A stretch of 64,000 bases of DNA from Massilia aquatica (GTDB lineage: Bacteria; Pseudomonadota; Gammaproteobacteria; Burkholderiales; Burkholderiaceae_D): NCBI RefSeq assembly GCF_011682045.1, contig NZ_VVIW01000005.1:186001-250000 (forward strand), written 5' to 3'. The position numbers and the translations under genes are program-made. The notes under the pieces are model-generated. The model was not told the origin of the DNA, searched no databases, and saw only the letters and a list, made by a program, of their open reading frames with translations. How positions within the stretch are numbered: the first letter of the stretch is position 1; each line of letters begins with the position of its first letter. Positions 7,916-16,215 of the stretch are shown piece after piece.

Positions 7916-9898
7916 ATGACTTTGGAAACTTTCGAGCAGGTGCTCACCGCTGCCCAGGCGGATGGATCGATCAATCCAGCGTGGAAAAAATTCGTCAATA
8001 CGAAGTTTTTCGTCCCTGTGGCCCAGCCTGGCGCCGGCGAGAGCGGCGGCGTGCGGCTGCGCACGCGTGACAGCAAGGGCGACGGAACACAGTCGATCGT
8101 CATTTCCGAAGTGCGCGAACGGGCCGAAGACGGGCAAGGCAGCTTGCTGGCCGCGCTCTCGGGCGCCGATGTGGTGCGCCTGCTGCAAGCCGATGCCGCC
8201 ATCCTGGTGGCCTTGAGCGACCGGACCTTCGACATCGCCCACGATCGCGTCGCCTGGCTCAGGAAGAGCATCGAAGCGTCGCTGGCCAAGGCCGCCGCGG
8301 CCAGGGCCGCCGCACCGGCACCGGCACCCGCCGCCCCCGCAGCGGTCGTTCTCGAGAAAAGCGCGCCCGCCGCGCCGGTCGCACCAGCGCCACGACGCGC
8401 TGCCAACGGCCCGCTCGACGTGGCCGCGCTCAAGCCGCGCAACGTCACCATCGCCAAGATCGGCCTGCAGTTTTTCGTGCCGGCCGACTGGCGCGAATCG
8501 ACCATGTCGAACGGCCTGCGCTTTCACGACGACAGCAGCGGCACCGTGCTCGAAACGGTCGGCTATCTGAAGCCCGACGTCTCGCTCAACAAGTGGGTGG
8601 AGCAGCGCCTGGCCGTGGTCAAGCACGAAATGCGCTACCTGAAGCAGGACGGCGAAGCGTATGCCATCAACGGCGCCGAGTGGAGCGACCGGGTCACCGG
8701 CAGGGCGATCGAGTTCACAGGCACCATTCCCGGCGATACCGTCGAGAGCCGCTTCCTGGTCGCCTTCGTGCGCGTGGACGGCATCGTGGTCGCGATCACG
8801 ATCCGCGCGCCGGCCGACGTATTCGAGGAAAACCGCGCCCTGTACAAATGGTTCCTGACGCGCGTCGAACTCGACGAATTGGCAAGCTCCGAGCCGTACC
8901 GCGCGCCGGCCTCGGGCTCCGCCTCGGACCACGAGCGCGACGCGTACGCCAGCAAGGCGCCGGCCCTGTTCGGCTTGTCGATGGAAGGGCGCATCGGGCG
9001 CCTGCGCGCCATGGCGTATTCGCTGCTGGTGTTCCTGCCGATGGTCGGCCTGGCCATGCTGGCGCCCAAGGGCGGCAGCGACGCCTTCTTTTTCGTGATC
9101 GGCCTCGGCGTCATCGCCTCGCTATATTTCTGCCTGCGGCTGATGGTGCTGCGCATGCACGATGTGAACCTGAGCGGCAAATGGATTTTCGGATTTCTGC
9201 TGGCCGTGGCCGTGTGCGGCGCTGCCGCCGGGAAGAATTTCAGCACGATCGGGGCGGCCATTTTCTGGCTCGGCATGGTCATCATCTACTGCTTCGTTCC
9301 CGGCACCGATGGCGACAACGACTTTGGCGACGCTCCCGCTCCCGACTCCAACCTGATCAAGGCTGGCGCCGGCGTGTTCATCGTCTTCCAGCTGTTCTCG
9401 ATTTACGCCCAGCTGAAAATGCGCAACGCCGGCGGCTATGACGCCATGCGCGCGGCAAGCACCAGCTGGACCTCGGCCGATGGCGCGATGGTCATCACCT
9501 TCCCCGCCAAGCCGGCCGAAGTGCAGGTTCCGGACGGTGTGACAAAGCGCTTCGGCAGCGGCGCCGTGCAGCAGTTCGGCGTGACCTTGAGCAAAACGGT
9601 GTATTCGGTGCAGGTGATCGACATGGGCCAGTTGCCGCCCGACCCGGAAGCACTCTTGCAGCGCATGGAGGACACGGTGGTCGGCAACGATGGCACGCTG
9701 GACTCTGGCGCGACCCACCGGCGCCTCGGCACCTACGCGGCGCGCGAGGTCAAGGTGCGCGCCCGCGACGGCAAAATGCGCTGGGCCAAGCTGACCGTGG
9801 TCGGCACCAAGATGTACATGGCATTAGCCGAGGCGCCGGATGCCAAGTCGGAGCAAGCCGCCGTGGCCTTCATCAATTCCTTCATCCTGAACCGCTGA
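7916..9898 (+). CDS. DUF805 membrane protein with N- and C-terminal accessory domains
   Basis: A 660-residue mosaic of unknown function. Residues 1-110 form a domain shared with the next gene (FEQVLTAAQ, WKKFVNT, ISEVRER, ALSGADVVRLL, VAWLRKSIEA) and faintly resemble SseB-like proteins. An Ala/Pro linker follows. Residues about 175-325 look like a DcrB/DUF1795-type domain (FFVPADWRE). Residues about 345-500 are a DUF805 unit, with GRIGRLR, RMHDVN and FVPGTDGDNDFG and about four membrane spans, plus one more span (GVFIVFQLFSIYAQL). The C-terminal 140 residues (SWTSADGAMVITFP onward) are again shared with the next gene. It probably sits in the inner membrane. Confidence 0.72.
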   Translation: MTLETFEQVLTAAQADGSINPAWKKFVNTKFFVPVAQPGAGESGGVRLRTRDSKGDGTQSIVISEVRERAEDGQGSLLAALSGADVVRLLQADAAILVALSDRTFDIAHDRVAWLRKSIEASLAKAAAARAAAPAPAPAAPAAVVLEKSAPAAPVAPAPRRAANGPLDVAALKPRNVTIAKIGLQFFVPADWRESTMSNGLRFHDDSSGTVLETVGYLKPDVSLNKWVEQRLAVVKHEMRYLKQDGEAYAINGAEWSDRVTGRAIEFTGTIPGDTVESRFLVAFVRVDGIVVAITIRAPADVFEENRALYKWFLTRVELDELASSEPYRAPASGSASDHERDAYASKAPALFGLSMEGRIGRLRAMAYSLLVFLPMVGLAMLAPKGGSDAFFFVIGLGVIASLYFCLRLMVLRMHDVNLSGKWIFGFLLAVAVCGAAAGKNFSTIGAAIFWLGMVIIYCFVPGTDGDNDFGDAPAPDSNLIKAGAGVFIVFQLFSIYAQLKMRNAGGYDAMRAASTSWTSADGAMVITFPAKPAEVQVPDGVTKRFGSGAVQQFGVTLSKTVYSVQVIDMGQLPPDPEALLQRMEDTVVGNDGTLDSGATHRRLGTYAAREVKVRARDGKMRWAKLTVVGTKMYMALAEAPDAKSEQAAVAFINSFILNR

Positions 9899-10027
9899 TC
9901 CGGCGCGGCTTCCGATCCGCCGCCAATGACCGGCGCCACATCCTGGCCCGCATTTCCGGGTAAGATGACGCGCCGCTCCGGCCCGGCCGTGGCCGCGCTG
10001 GACAGAACATTGGATTGAGGGTGGTGG

Positions 10028-11173
10028 ATGATGGCGTCGGAAAATTTCGAGCAGGTGCTCGCGGCTGCGCAGGCGGGGGCTTCCCTGCATCCCGCGTGGA
10101 AGAAGTTCGTCAATACCAGGTTCTTCGTCGCCGTGCACGCGCCGGCCGGCGCCAATGCCGGCCATACCCTGCGCCTGCCCGACGGCGGGCAGCCGCTCCT
10201 CATTTCCGAAGTGCGCGAACGGCTCGACCCGGGCGCTGAGGGCGAGGGCGGCCTGCTGCTCGCGCTGGCCGGCGCCGACCTGGTGCGCGTGCTGCCGGAC
10301 GGTGTCGGCATCGCGGTCGCCCTCTCCGGGCAGACCTTCGGCATCGCCGCCAGCCGGGTCGCGTGGATACGCAAAAGTATCGAGGCCACGCTGGCCAAGG
10401 CGGCCCAGGCGCGCGCCGCTTCCGCTCCCGCACCGGCTCCCGCATCGGCTCCCGCACCGGCCGCGGCGCCCTGGCCCACGCTCGACCTGCAGCCGGCAGG
10501 CGGCTACGAAGAGCTGGTTTTCATCGAGGAAGAGGCAGCGCCCGCCGTGCCCATGCTCGACCGGATCGGACGCGGGCGCGCGCTGGCCCTCGGCCTGGCG
10601 ATGCTCGCCGTCCTGGGACTGGCAGGGCAGGCGCTGCTGCGTGGCGACGGCGGGCCGGCGCCAATGGCGCGGGCGCCTGGCAGTGCCGCCACTGCGCAAG
10701 CCGAAGCTGGGGCCGGCGCAGGCAAGGCCGGCGCGCCGCTCGCCAGCCAAACCTGGACCTCGCCCGACGGCGCCATGACGATCGCGTTTCCCGGCCAGCC
10801 GGACGAAGATGCCGTCCGCGCCAGCATGCTTGAACGTCTGGGCGCGGTGCGCATGCGCCAGTTCAGTGCAGCCGCCCACAGCGAAACCTACCGCGTCCAG
10901 GTGCTCGACCTCGGCACGCCACCGGCCGATCCCGAAGCGAGCATGCTCGCATTGCAGAAAACCCTGCTCGGCAAGAATGATGCCATGACGGTGCCGCCGA
11001 TGGACTTGATCTTCAAGGGCTATCCCGGCCGCGACATCAAGGCCGGGCAGCGTTTGATCAGGATGGTCGTGGTGGCCGCCACGGTGTACATCGCAACGGC
11101 CGACGCCGACGCCGCCCCGGCATCGATGGCGCGCGCCGGCGCTTTCATCGGATCGCTGGCGCTGACCCAGTGA
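10028..11173 (+). CDS. Short paralog of the preceding DUF805 protein, without DUF805
   Basis: A 381-residue protein whose first ~110 residues (NFEQVLAAAQAG, WKKFVNTRFF, LISEVRERL, VAWIRKSIEA) and last ~140 residues (TWTSPDGAMTIAFPGQP onward) clearly match the two ends of the upstream gene product. The central DcrB-like and DUF805 parts are missing. They are replaced by an Ala/Pro linker and one membrane span (ALGLAMLAVLGLAGQALL, about 195-215). The pair probably arose by duplication with internal loss or gain. Translation may begin at the second Met (10031), which aligns with the paralog. Function unknown; a single-pass membrane protein with both modules on opposite sides is plausible. Confidence 0.7.
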   Translation: MMASENFEQVLAAAQAGASLHPAWKKFVNTRFFVAVHAPAGANAGHTLRLPDGGQPLLISEVRERLDPGAEGEGGLLLALAGADLVRVLPDGVGIAVALSGQTFGIAASRVAWIRKSIEATLAKAAQARAASAPAPAPASAPAPAAAPWPTLDLQPAGGYEELVFIEEEAAPAVPMLDRIGRGRALALGLAMLAVLGLAGQALLRGDGGPAPMARAPGSAATAQAEAGAGAGKAGAPLASQTWTSPDGAMTIAFPGQPDEDAVRASMLERLGAVRMRQFSAAAHSETYRVQVLDLGTPPADPEASMLALQKTLLGKNDAMTVPPMDLIFKGYPGRDIKAGQRLIRMVVVAATVYIATADADAAPASMARAGAFIGSLALTQ

Positions 11174-11337
11174 CAAACAGTTCGTTTGCCAATCCGATAC
11201 ATTAAGTGAATAAACTTCAGCAAACACGTATCGAAAGCTGCAAAAGTATCAAAATGGTGCAAGGGTTACTGCGCTGCACAAATATGGCATAATCAAATGC
11301 AGTACTCGATTCATGCAGTCGCCTAAGACCACCCATC

Positions 11338-12741
11338 ATGATAAAAACGCTCTACGACAAACTCTGGGAGTCGCACATCGTGCGCTCCGACGACGACGGA
11401 ACGACGGTGCTGTACATCGACCGCCACCTGCTGCACGAGGTGACCAGCCCGCAGGCCTTCGACGGCCTGCGCGCCGCCAACCGCAAGCTATGGCGCAATT
11501 CGGCCAACCTGGCGGTGGCCGACCACAACGTGCCGACCACCGACCGCAAGGACGGCATCCTTGATCCCACCTCGCGCCTGCAGGTCGAAACGCTGGACGC
11601 CAACTCGAAGAGTTACGGCCTGACGTACTTCAACATGAACGACAAGCGCCAGGGCATCGTGCACGTGATCGGTCCGGAGCAGGGCGCCACCTTGCCCGGC
11701 ATGACGGTGGTGTGCGGCGACTCGCATACCTCCACCCACGGCGCCTTCGGCTGCCTGGCGCACGGCATCGGCACTTCCGAAGTCGAACACGTGCTGGCGA
11801 CCCAAACGCTGCTGGCTAAAAAATCCAAGTCGATGCTGGTGCAGGTCGACGGCCTGCTGCCTGCGGGCGTAACCGCCAAGGATATCGTGCTGGCCGTGAT
11901 CGGCAAGATCGGCACCGCCGGCGGCACCGGCTACGCCATCGAATTCGGCGGCGCCGCGATCCGCGCACTGTCGATGGAAGGGCGCATGACGGTCTGTAAC
12001 ATGGCGATCGAAGCGGGCGCGCGCGCCGGCATGATCGGCGTGGACGACACCACCATCAACTACGTCAAGGGCCGTCCGTACGCCCCCGCAGGCCCGCACT
12101 GGGACCGCGCGGTCGATTACTGGCGCACCCTGCACACCGACCAGGGCGCCCAGTTCGACCTGGTCGTGCTGCTCAACGCCGCCGAGATCACACCGCAGGT
12201 CACCTGGGGCACCTCGCCCGAAATGGTCACCTCGATCGATGGCCGCGTGCCCGATCCCGACCAGGAGAAGGATGCGGTGCGGCGCGACGCCATGGAAAAG
12301 GCGCTGGTCTACATGGACCTCAAGCCGAACACGCCGATCGCCGACATCCGCATCGACAAGGTGTTCATCGGTTCGTGCACCAATTCACGCATCGAAGACT
12401 TGCGCGCCGCCGCCGCCGTGGTGCGCGGCAAGCACCGCGCCTCGAACGTGCGCCTGGCGCTGGTGGTGCCCGGTTCGGGGCTGGTGAAAGACCAGGCCGA
12501 ACGCGAAGGGCTGGACAAGATTTTCAAGGACGCGGGCTTCGAATGGCGCGAGCCAGGCTGCTCGATGTGCCTTGCCATGAATGCCGACCGGCTCGAGCCG
12601 GGCGAGCGCTGCGCCTCGACCTCGAACCGCAATTTCGAAGGTCGCCAGGGGCAGGGCGGGCGTACCCACCTGGTATCGCCCGCCATGGCGGCGGCGGCCG
12701 GCATCACCGGCCATTTCGTCGACGTGCGCGCACTGCGCTAA
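11338..12741 (+). CDS. leuC: 3-isopropylmalate dehydratase large subunit
   Basis: A full-length 467-residue LeuC. The 4Fe-4S ligands are visible as Cys347 ([12 protein letters not shown]) and Cys408/Cys411 (GCSMCLAMN). The substrate-binding [12 protein letters not shown] segment is also present. With LeuD it isomerises 2-isopropylmalate to 3-isopropylmalate in leucine synthesis. It heads the leuC-entericidin-leuD-leuB-asd run; a CATAAT sequence at 11288-11293, about 45 bases upstream of the ATG, may be its -10 element, but no good -35 was found. No leader peptide rich in leucine codons was recognised. Confidence 0.97.
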   Translation: MIKTLYDKLWESHIVRSDDDGTTVLYIDRHLLHEVTSPQAFDGLRAANRKLWRNSANLAVADHNVPTTDRKDGILDPTSRLQVETLDANSKSYGLTYFNMNDKRQGIVHVIGPEQGATLPGMTVVCGDSHTSTHGAFGCLAHGIGTSEVEHVLATQTLLAKKSKSMLVQVDGLLPAGVTAKDIVLAVIGKIGTAGGTGYAIEFGGAAIRALSMEGRMTVCNMAIEAGARAGMIGVDDTTINYVKGRPYAPAGPHWDRAVDYWRTLHTDQGAQFDLVVLLNAAEITPQVTWGTSPEMVTSIDGRVPDPDQEKDAVRRDAMEKALVYMDLKPNTPIADIRIDKVFIGSCTNSRIEDLRAAAAVVRGKHRASNVRLALVVPGSGLVKDQAEREGLDKIFKDAGFEWREPGCSMCLAMNADRLEPGERCASTSNRNFEGRQGQGGRTHLVSPAMAAAAGITGHFVDVRALR

Positions 12742-12764
12742 CATCCATCGTCTGTGAGTTTGTA

Positions 12765-12887
12765 ATGAAAAAGCTGTTTGCCCTGTTCGCCATCGCCCTG
12801 CTGCTCGCCGGTTGCAATACCGTCTCGGGCTTTGGCAAGGACATTCAAAAAGTCGGCCAGAAGATAGACGGCGCCGGCAAAAAATAA
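12765..12887 (+). CDS. Entericidin A/B-family small lipoprotein
   Basis: A 40-residue lipoprotein precursor. MKKLFALFAIALLLAG is a signal peptide ending in the lipobox LAGC with Cys17, and the mature part NTVSGFGKDIQKVGQKID is the typical entericidin amphipathic helix. It lies 23 bases after leuC and before leuD, a position where Burkholderiales often keep such a gene. Entericidins were described as a toxin/antidote lipoprotein pair in enterobacteria; only one is present here, so a toxic role should not be assumed. Confidence 0.85.
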   Translation: MKKLFALFAIALLLAGCNTVSGFGKDIQKVGQKIDGAGKK

Positions 12888-12910
12888 CAGGCGGATCGCT
12901 GTGGTCCGCC

Positions 12911-12939
12911 GCGCAGCTCCCGCCCGGGCGGGGCTGCGC
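12911..12939 (+). terminator. Hairpin between entericidin gene and leuD
   Basis: A near-perfect GC-rich inverted repeat (GCGCAGCTCCCGCC / GGCGGGGCTGCGC, one mismatch) lies 24 bases after the entericidin stop and about 18 bases before the leuD ATG. A smaller hairpin (GGCGGA / TCCGCC, 12890-12910) precedes it. No T-run follows, so it is more likely an mRNA-processing or attenuating hairpin within the operon than a full terminator. Confidence 0.45.
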
Positions 12940-12956
12940 CCATACTGCTAAAGACC

Positions 12957-13604
12957 ATGGATAAATTTACGATATACGAGGGCCTGGTGGCCCCGCTCGA
13001 CCGCGCCAACGTCGACACGGACGCCATCATTCCCAAGCAGTTCCTCAAGTCGATCCTGCGCACCGGCTTCGGTCCCAATCTGTTCGACGAATGGCGCTAT
13101 CTCGATCACGGCGAGCCGGGCAAGGACAACAGCGGCCGTCCGCTCAATCCCGATTTCGTCCTCAACGAGCCGCGCTACCAGGGCGCCTCGATCCTGCTGA
13201 CGCGCAAGAATTTCGGCTGCGGCTCCTCGCGCGAACACGCGCCGTGGGCGCTCGACCAGTACGGCTTTCGCGCCATCATCGCGCCCAGTTTCGCCGACAT
13301 CTTCTTCAATAACTGCTACAAGAGCGGCCTGCTGCCGATCGTCCTCTCCGAAGCGCAGGTCGAGCACCTGTTCAACGAAGTCAAGGCCTTCCCGGGTTTC
13401 CGCCTGGTGGTGGACCTGGAACAGCAGCGCATCTCCACCGCCAACGGCGCGGTCAGCTACGAGTTCCAGATCGACCCGTTCCGCAAGTACTGCCTGATCA
13501 ATGGCCTGGACGATATCGGCTTGACCCTGCGCCACGCGGACCAGATCCGCGCTTTCGAAGAGCGCCACCTGGCGGCCCAGCCCTGGCTGGCCAACGTCAT
13601 CTGA
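12957..13604 (+). CDS. leuD: 3-isopropylmalate dehydratase small subunit
   Basis: A 215-residue LeuD, the swivel-domain partner of LeuC. The segments [31 protein letters not shown] and [16 protein letters not shown] are the family's usual landmarks. It is full length and follows leuC after the small lipoprotein gene; leuB starts 20 bases downstream, so the three biosynthetic genes are probably one transcript. Confidence 0.96.
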   Translation: MDKFTIYEGLVAPLDRANVDTDAIIPKQFLKSILRTGFGPNLFDEWRYLDHGEPGKDNSGRPLNPDFVLNEPRYQGASILLTRKNFGCGSSREHAPWALDQYGFRAIIAPSFADIFFNNCYKSGLLPIVLSEAQVEHLFNEVKAFPGFRLVVDLEQQRISTANGAVSYEFQIDPFRKYCLINGLDDIGLTLRHADQIRAFEERHLAAQPWLANVI

Positions 13605-13624
13605 CCACAAGAAAAAGAGACCAC

Positions 13625-14695
13625 ATGAAGATTGCAATCCTGCCCGGCGACGGCATCGGCCCCGAAATCATGGCGCAAGCGGTCAAGGTACTCAATGTCC
13701 TTGGCGAGCAGTTTGAAATGGAAAGCGCCGACGTTGGCGGCGCCGGTTACGCCGCCCACGGCCACCCGCTGCCGCCGGCCACCCTGGCGCTGGCCAAGAG
13801 CGCCGACGCGGTGCTGTTCGGCGCCGTCGGCGACTTCAAATACGATACCCTGGAGCGCGCCCTGCGCCCGGAGCAGGCCATTCTCGGCTTGCGCCGCGAG
13901 CTGGCGCTGTTCGCCAACCTGCGCCCGGCGATCCTGTACCCCGAACTGGCCGGCGCTTCCACCTTGAAGCCCGAAGTGGTGTCGGGCCTGGACATCCTGA
14001 TCATCCGCGAACTGACCGGCGACATCTACTTCGGTAAGCCACGCGGCGTGCGCGAATGCCCGGACGGCCCGTTCAAGGGCGAGCGCGAAGGCTTCGACAC
14101 GATGCGCTACGCGGAAAGCGAAATCCGCCGCATCGCGCACGTGGCCTTCCAGGCCGCGCAAAAGCGCAGCAAGCGCGTCACCAGCGTGGACAAGGCCAAC
14201 GTGCTCGAGACGTTCCAGTTCTGGCGCGACATCGTCACCGACGTGCACAAGGAATATCCGGACATCGAACTCGATCACATGTACGTCGATAACGCCGCCA
14301 TGCAGCTGGTGCGCGCGCCGAAAAAATTCGACGTCATGGTCACCGGGAATATGTTCGGCGATATTTTGTCCGACTGCGCGGCCATGCTCACCGGTTCGAT
14401 CGGCATGCTGCCATCGGCCTCGCTCGACGCCAACAACAAGGGCCTGTATGAGCCGTCGCACGGTTCGGCGCCCGACATCGCAGGCAAGGGCATCGCCAAT
14501 CCGCTGGCGACGATCCTGTCGGCCGCGATGATGCTGCGCTTCTCGCTCGGTAAGACCGGGCAGGCCGAGCGGATCGAGAACGCGGTGAAGAAGGTGTTGG
14601 CGCAGGGTTTACGCACCGCGGATATTTTTGAAGCCGGTACCACCAAGGTCGGTACCGAGGAAATGGGCAATGCAGTGGTCAAGGCGCTTGGTTAA
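13625..14695 (+). CDS. leuB: 3-isopropylmalate dehydrogenase
   Basis: A 356-residue NAD-dependent decarboxylating dehydrogenase that oxidises 3-isopropylmalate to 2-oxoisocaproate. GDGIGPEI opens the protein, [13 protein letters not shown] carries substrate contacts, YVDNAAMQL carries metal and NAD contacts, and [25 protein letters not shown] and [18 protein letters not shown] are the family signatures. The length is standard. It sits between leuD and asd in the same direction. Confidence 0.97.
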   Translation: MKIAILPGDGIGPEIMAQAVKVLNVLGEQFEMESADVGGAGYAAHGHPLPPATLALAKSADAVLFGAVGDFKYDTLERALRPEQAILGLRRELALFANLRPAILYPELAGASTLKPEVVSGLDILIIRELTGDIYFGKPRGVRECPDGPFKGEREGFDTMRYAESEIRRIAHVAFQAAQKRSKRVTSVDKANVLETFQFWRDIVTDVHKEYPDIELDHMYVDNAAMQLVRAPKKFDVMVTGNMFGDILSDCAAMLTGSIGMLPSASLDANNKGLYEPSHGSAPDIAGKGIANPLATILSAAMMLRFSLGKTGQAERIENAVKKVLAQGLRTADIFEAGTTKVGTEEMGNAVVKALG

Positions 14696-14739
14696 AGCGG
14701 TTACTTAAAACAAAATGTAGTAAGCACTGAGGAAAGAAG

Positions 14740-15867
14740 ATGAAATTAGTTGGCTTGGTAGGTTGGCGCGGTATGGTTGGTTCGGTCCTGATGCAGCGCA
14801 TGCAGGACGAAGGCGATTTCGCCCACATCGAACCGGTGTTCTTCACCACCTCGAACGCGGGCGGTAAAGCGCCTGCGATGGCGAAGAACGAGACTACCCT
14901 GAAAGACGCAACCGACATTACCGAGCTGTCGAAATGCGAGATCATCATTTCCTGCCAGGGCGGCGACTACACCAGCGAGGTGTTCCCGAAGCTGCGCGCA
15001 GCCGGCTGGAACGGCTACTGGATCGACGCCGCTTCGACCCTGCGCATGAACGACGACGCCGTCATCGTGCTCGATCCGGTCAACCTCGATGTGATCAAGA
15101 ACGCCATGACAAAGGGCGTAAAGAACTACATCGGCGGCAATTGCACGGTGTCGTGCATGCTGATGGGCCTGGGCGGCCTGTTCCAGCACAAGCTGGTCGA
15201 CTGGATGAGTTCCATGACCTACCAGGCCGCATCCGGCGGCGGCGCCCAGCACATGCGCGAGCTGCTGACCCAGTTCGGCACCATTAATCAATCGGTCAAG
15301 GCCCTGCTGGACAACCCGGCGGCCGCCATCCTCGAAATCGACCGCACCGTGCTGGCCACCCAGCATGGCATGTCGGCTGACGAAACCAAACAATTCGGCG
15401 TGCCGCTGGCCGGCAACCTGATTCCGTGGATCGACAAGGACCTGGGCAACGGCCAGTCGAAGGAAGAGTGGAAGGCCGGCGCCGAAACCAACAAGATCCT
15501 CGGCCTGGGCGAGGCCTTCGGCAGCAAGGAGATTGCGGTCGACGGCCTGTGCGTGCGCGTGGGCGCGATGCGCTGCCACTCGCAGGCGCTGACCATCAAG
15601 CTGAAAAAGGATGTACCGCTCGACGAAATCAACGACATCATCGCCGCCAACAACCAGTGGGTGAAGGTGGTGCCGAACACGCGCGAAGCGTCGATGCGCG
15701 ACCTGTCGCCGGCGGCGGTGACGGGCAGCCTGACCATTCCGGTCGGCCGCCTGCGCAAGATGTCGATGGGCGGCGAGTACCTGTCCGCCTTCACGGTCGG
15801 CGACCAGCTGCTGTGGGGCGCGGCCGAACCGTTGCGCCGCATGTTGCGCATTATCCTGGATAAGTAA
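14740..15867 (+). CDS. asd: Aspartate-semialdehyde dehydrogenase
   Basis: A 375-residue Asd of the gamma/betaproteobacterial type, reducing aspartyl phosphate to aspartate semialdehyde on the route to lysine, methionine, threonine and cell-wall diaminopimelate. The NADP loop [14 protein letters not shown] is at the N-terminus. The catalytic Cys135 is in [16 protein letters not shown], and the active-site His lies in [25 protein letters not shown] ribosome site precedes the ATG. The gene follows leuB by 44 bases, as in many Burkholderiales. Confidence 0.97.
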   Translation: MKLVGLVGWRGMVGSVLMQRMQDEGDFAHIEPVFFTTSNAGGKAPAMAKNETTLKDATDITELSKCEIIISCQGGDYTSEVFPKLRAAGWNGYWIDAASTLRMNDDAVIVLDPVNLDVIKNAMTKGVKNYIGGNCTVSCMLMGLGGLFQHKLVDWMSSMTYQAASGGGAQHMRELLTQFGTINQSVKALLDNPAAAILEIDRTVLATQHGMSADETKQFGVPLAGNLIPWIDKDLGNGQSKEEWKAGAETNKILGLGEAFGSKEIAVDGLCVRVGAMRCHSQALTIKLKKDVPLDEINDIIAANNQWVKVVPNTREASMRDLSPAAVTGSLTIPVGRLRKMSMGGEYLSAFTVGDQLLWGAAEPLRRMLRIILDK

Positions 15868-16203
15868 TCCCGGCCCGGTTACGGCCCGGTAAACACGTGT
15901 AGAATTGCGGGTTGTGCATGACTTTTGTGCACGACACGGCAGAGGTGGCCAGCGCAGGGATGCGTTTTTGGCCACCATTTCCCGGGTTTTCCATATCCTT
16001 CTTGATAATTCAGTTGTTATTTCTTGCAAGGTAGTTGACAAAGCGGCATGAATGGGGTTCTGAGCGAGCTGTTACAGAAAGCGCGAAATTGCGTATTTAG
16101 TGAGCAGCCTCCCGACATAGTTGCTCCAAAAACTTGCATGCTCCAGAGCATGATGATATGTTGAGACCTCCGGGAAACCAGCCTTCTCCCCCGTCAACTC
16201 AAG
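15868..16203. other. Intergenic region asd-fimV
   Basis: About 336 bases with no gene. It holds a TTGACA hexamer at 16035-16040 that could be a -35 for fimV, although no good -10 lies at the right distance. It also has a perfect inverted repeat (CATGCTC-CA-GAGCATG, 16137-16152) about 65 bases before fimV and a GTGCA/TGCAC repeat near 15915-15935. The long spacing and these elements suggest that fimV has its own regulated promoter. Confidence 0.4.
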
Positions 16204-16215
16204 ATGCCGCCAACT

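Noticed and set aside
12765-12887. The entericidin gene as a toxin-antitoxin locus
   Set aside because: Only one small lipoprotein is present and its position between leuC and leuD is common in this group, so an addiction role is not supported.
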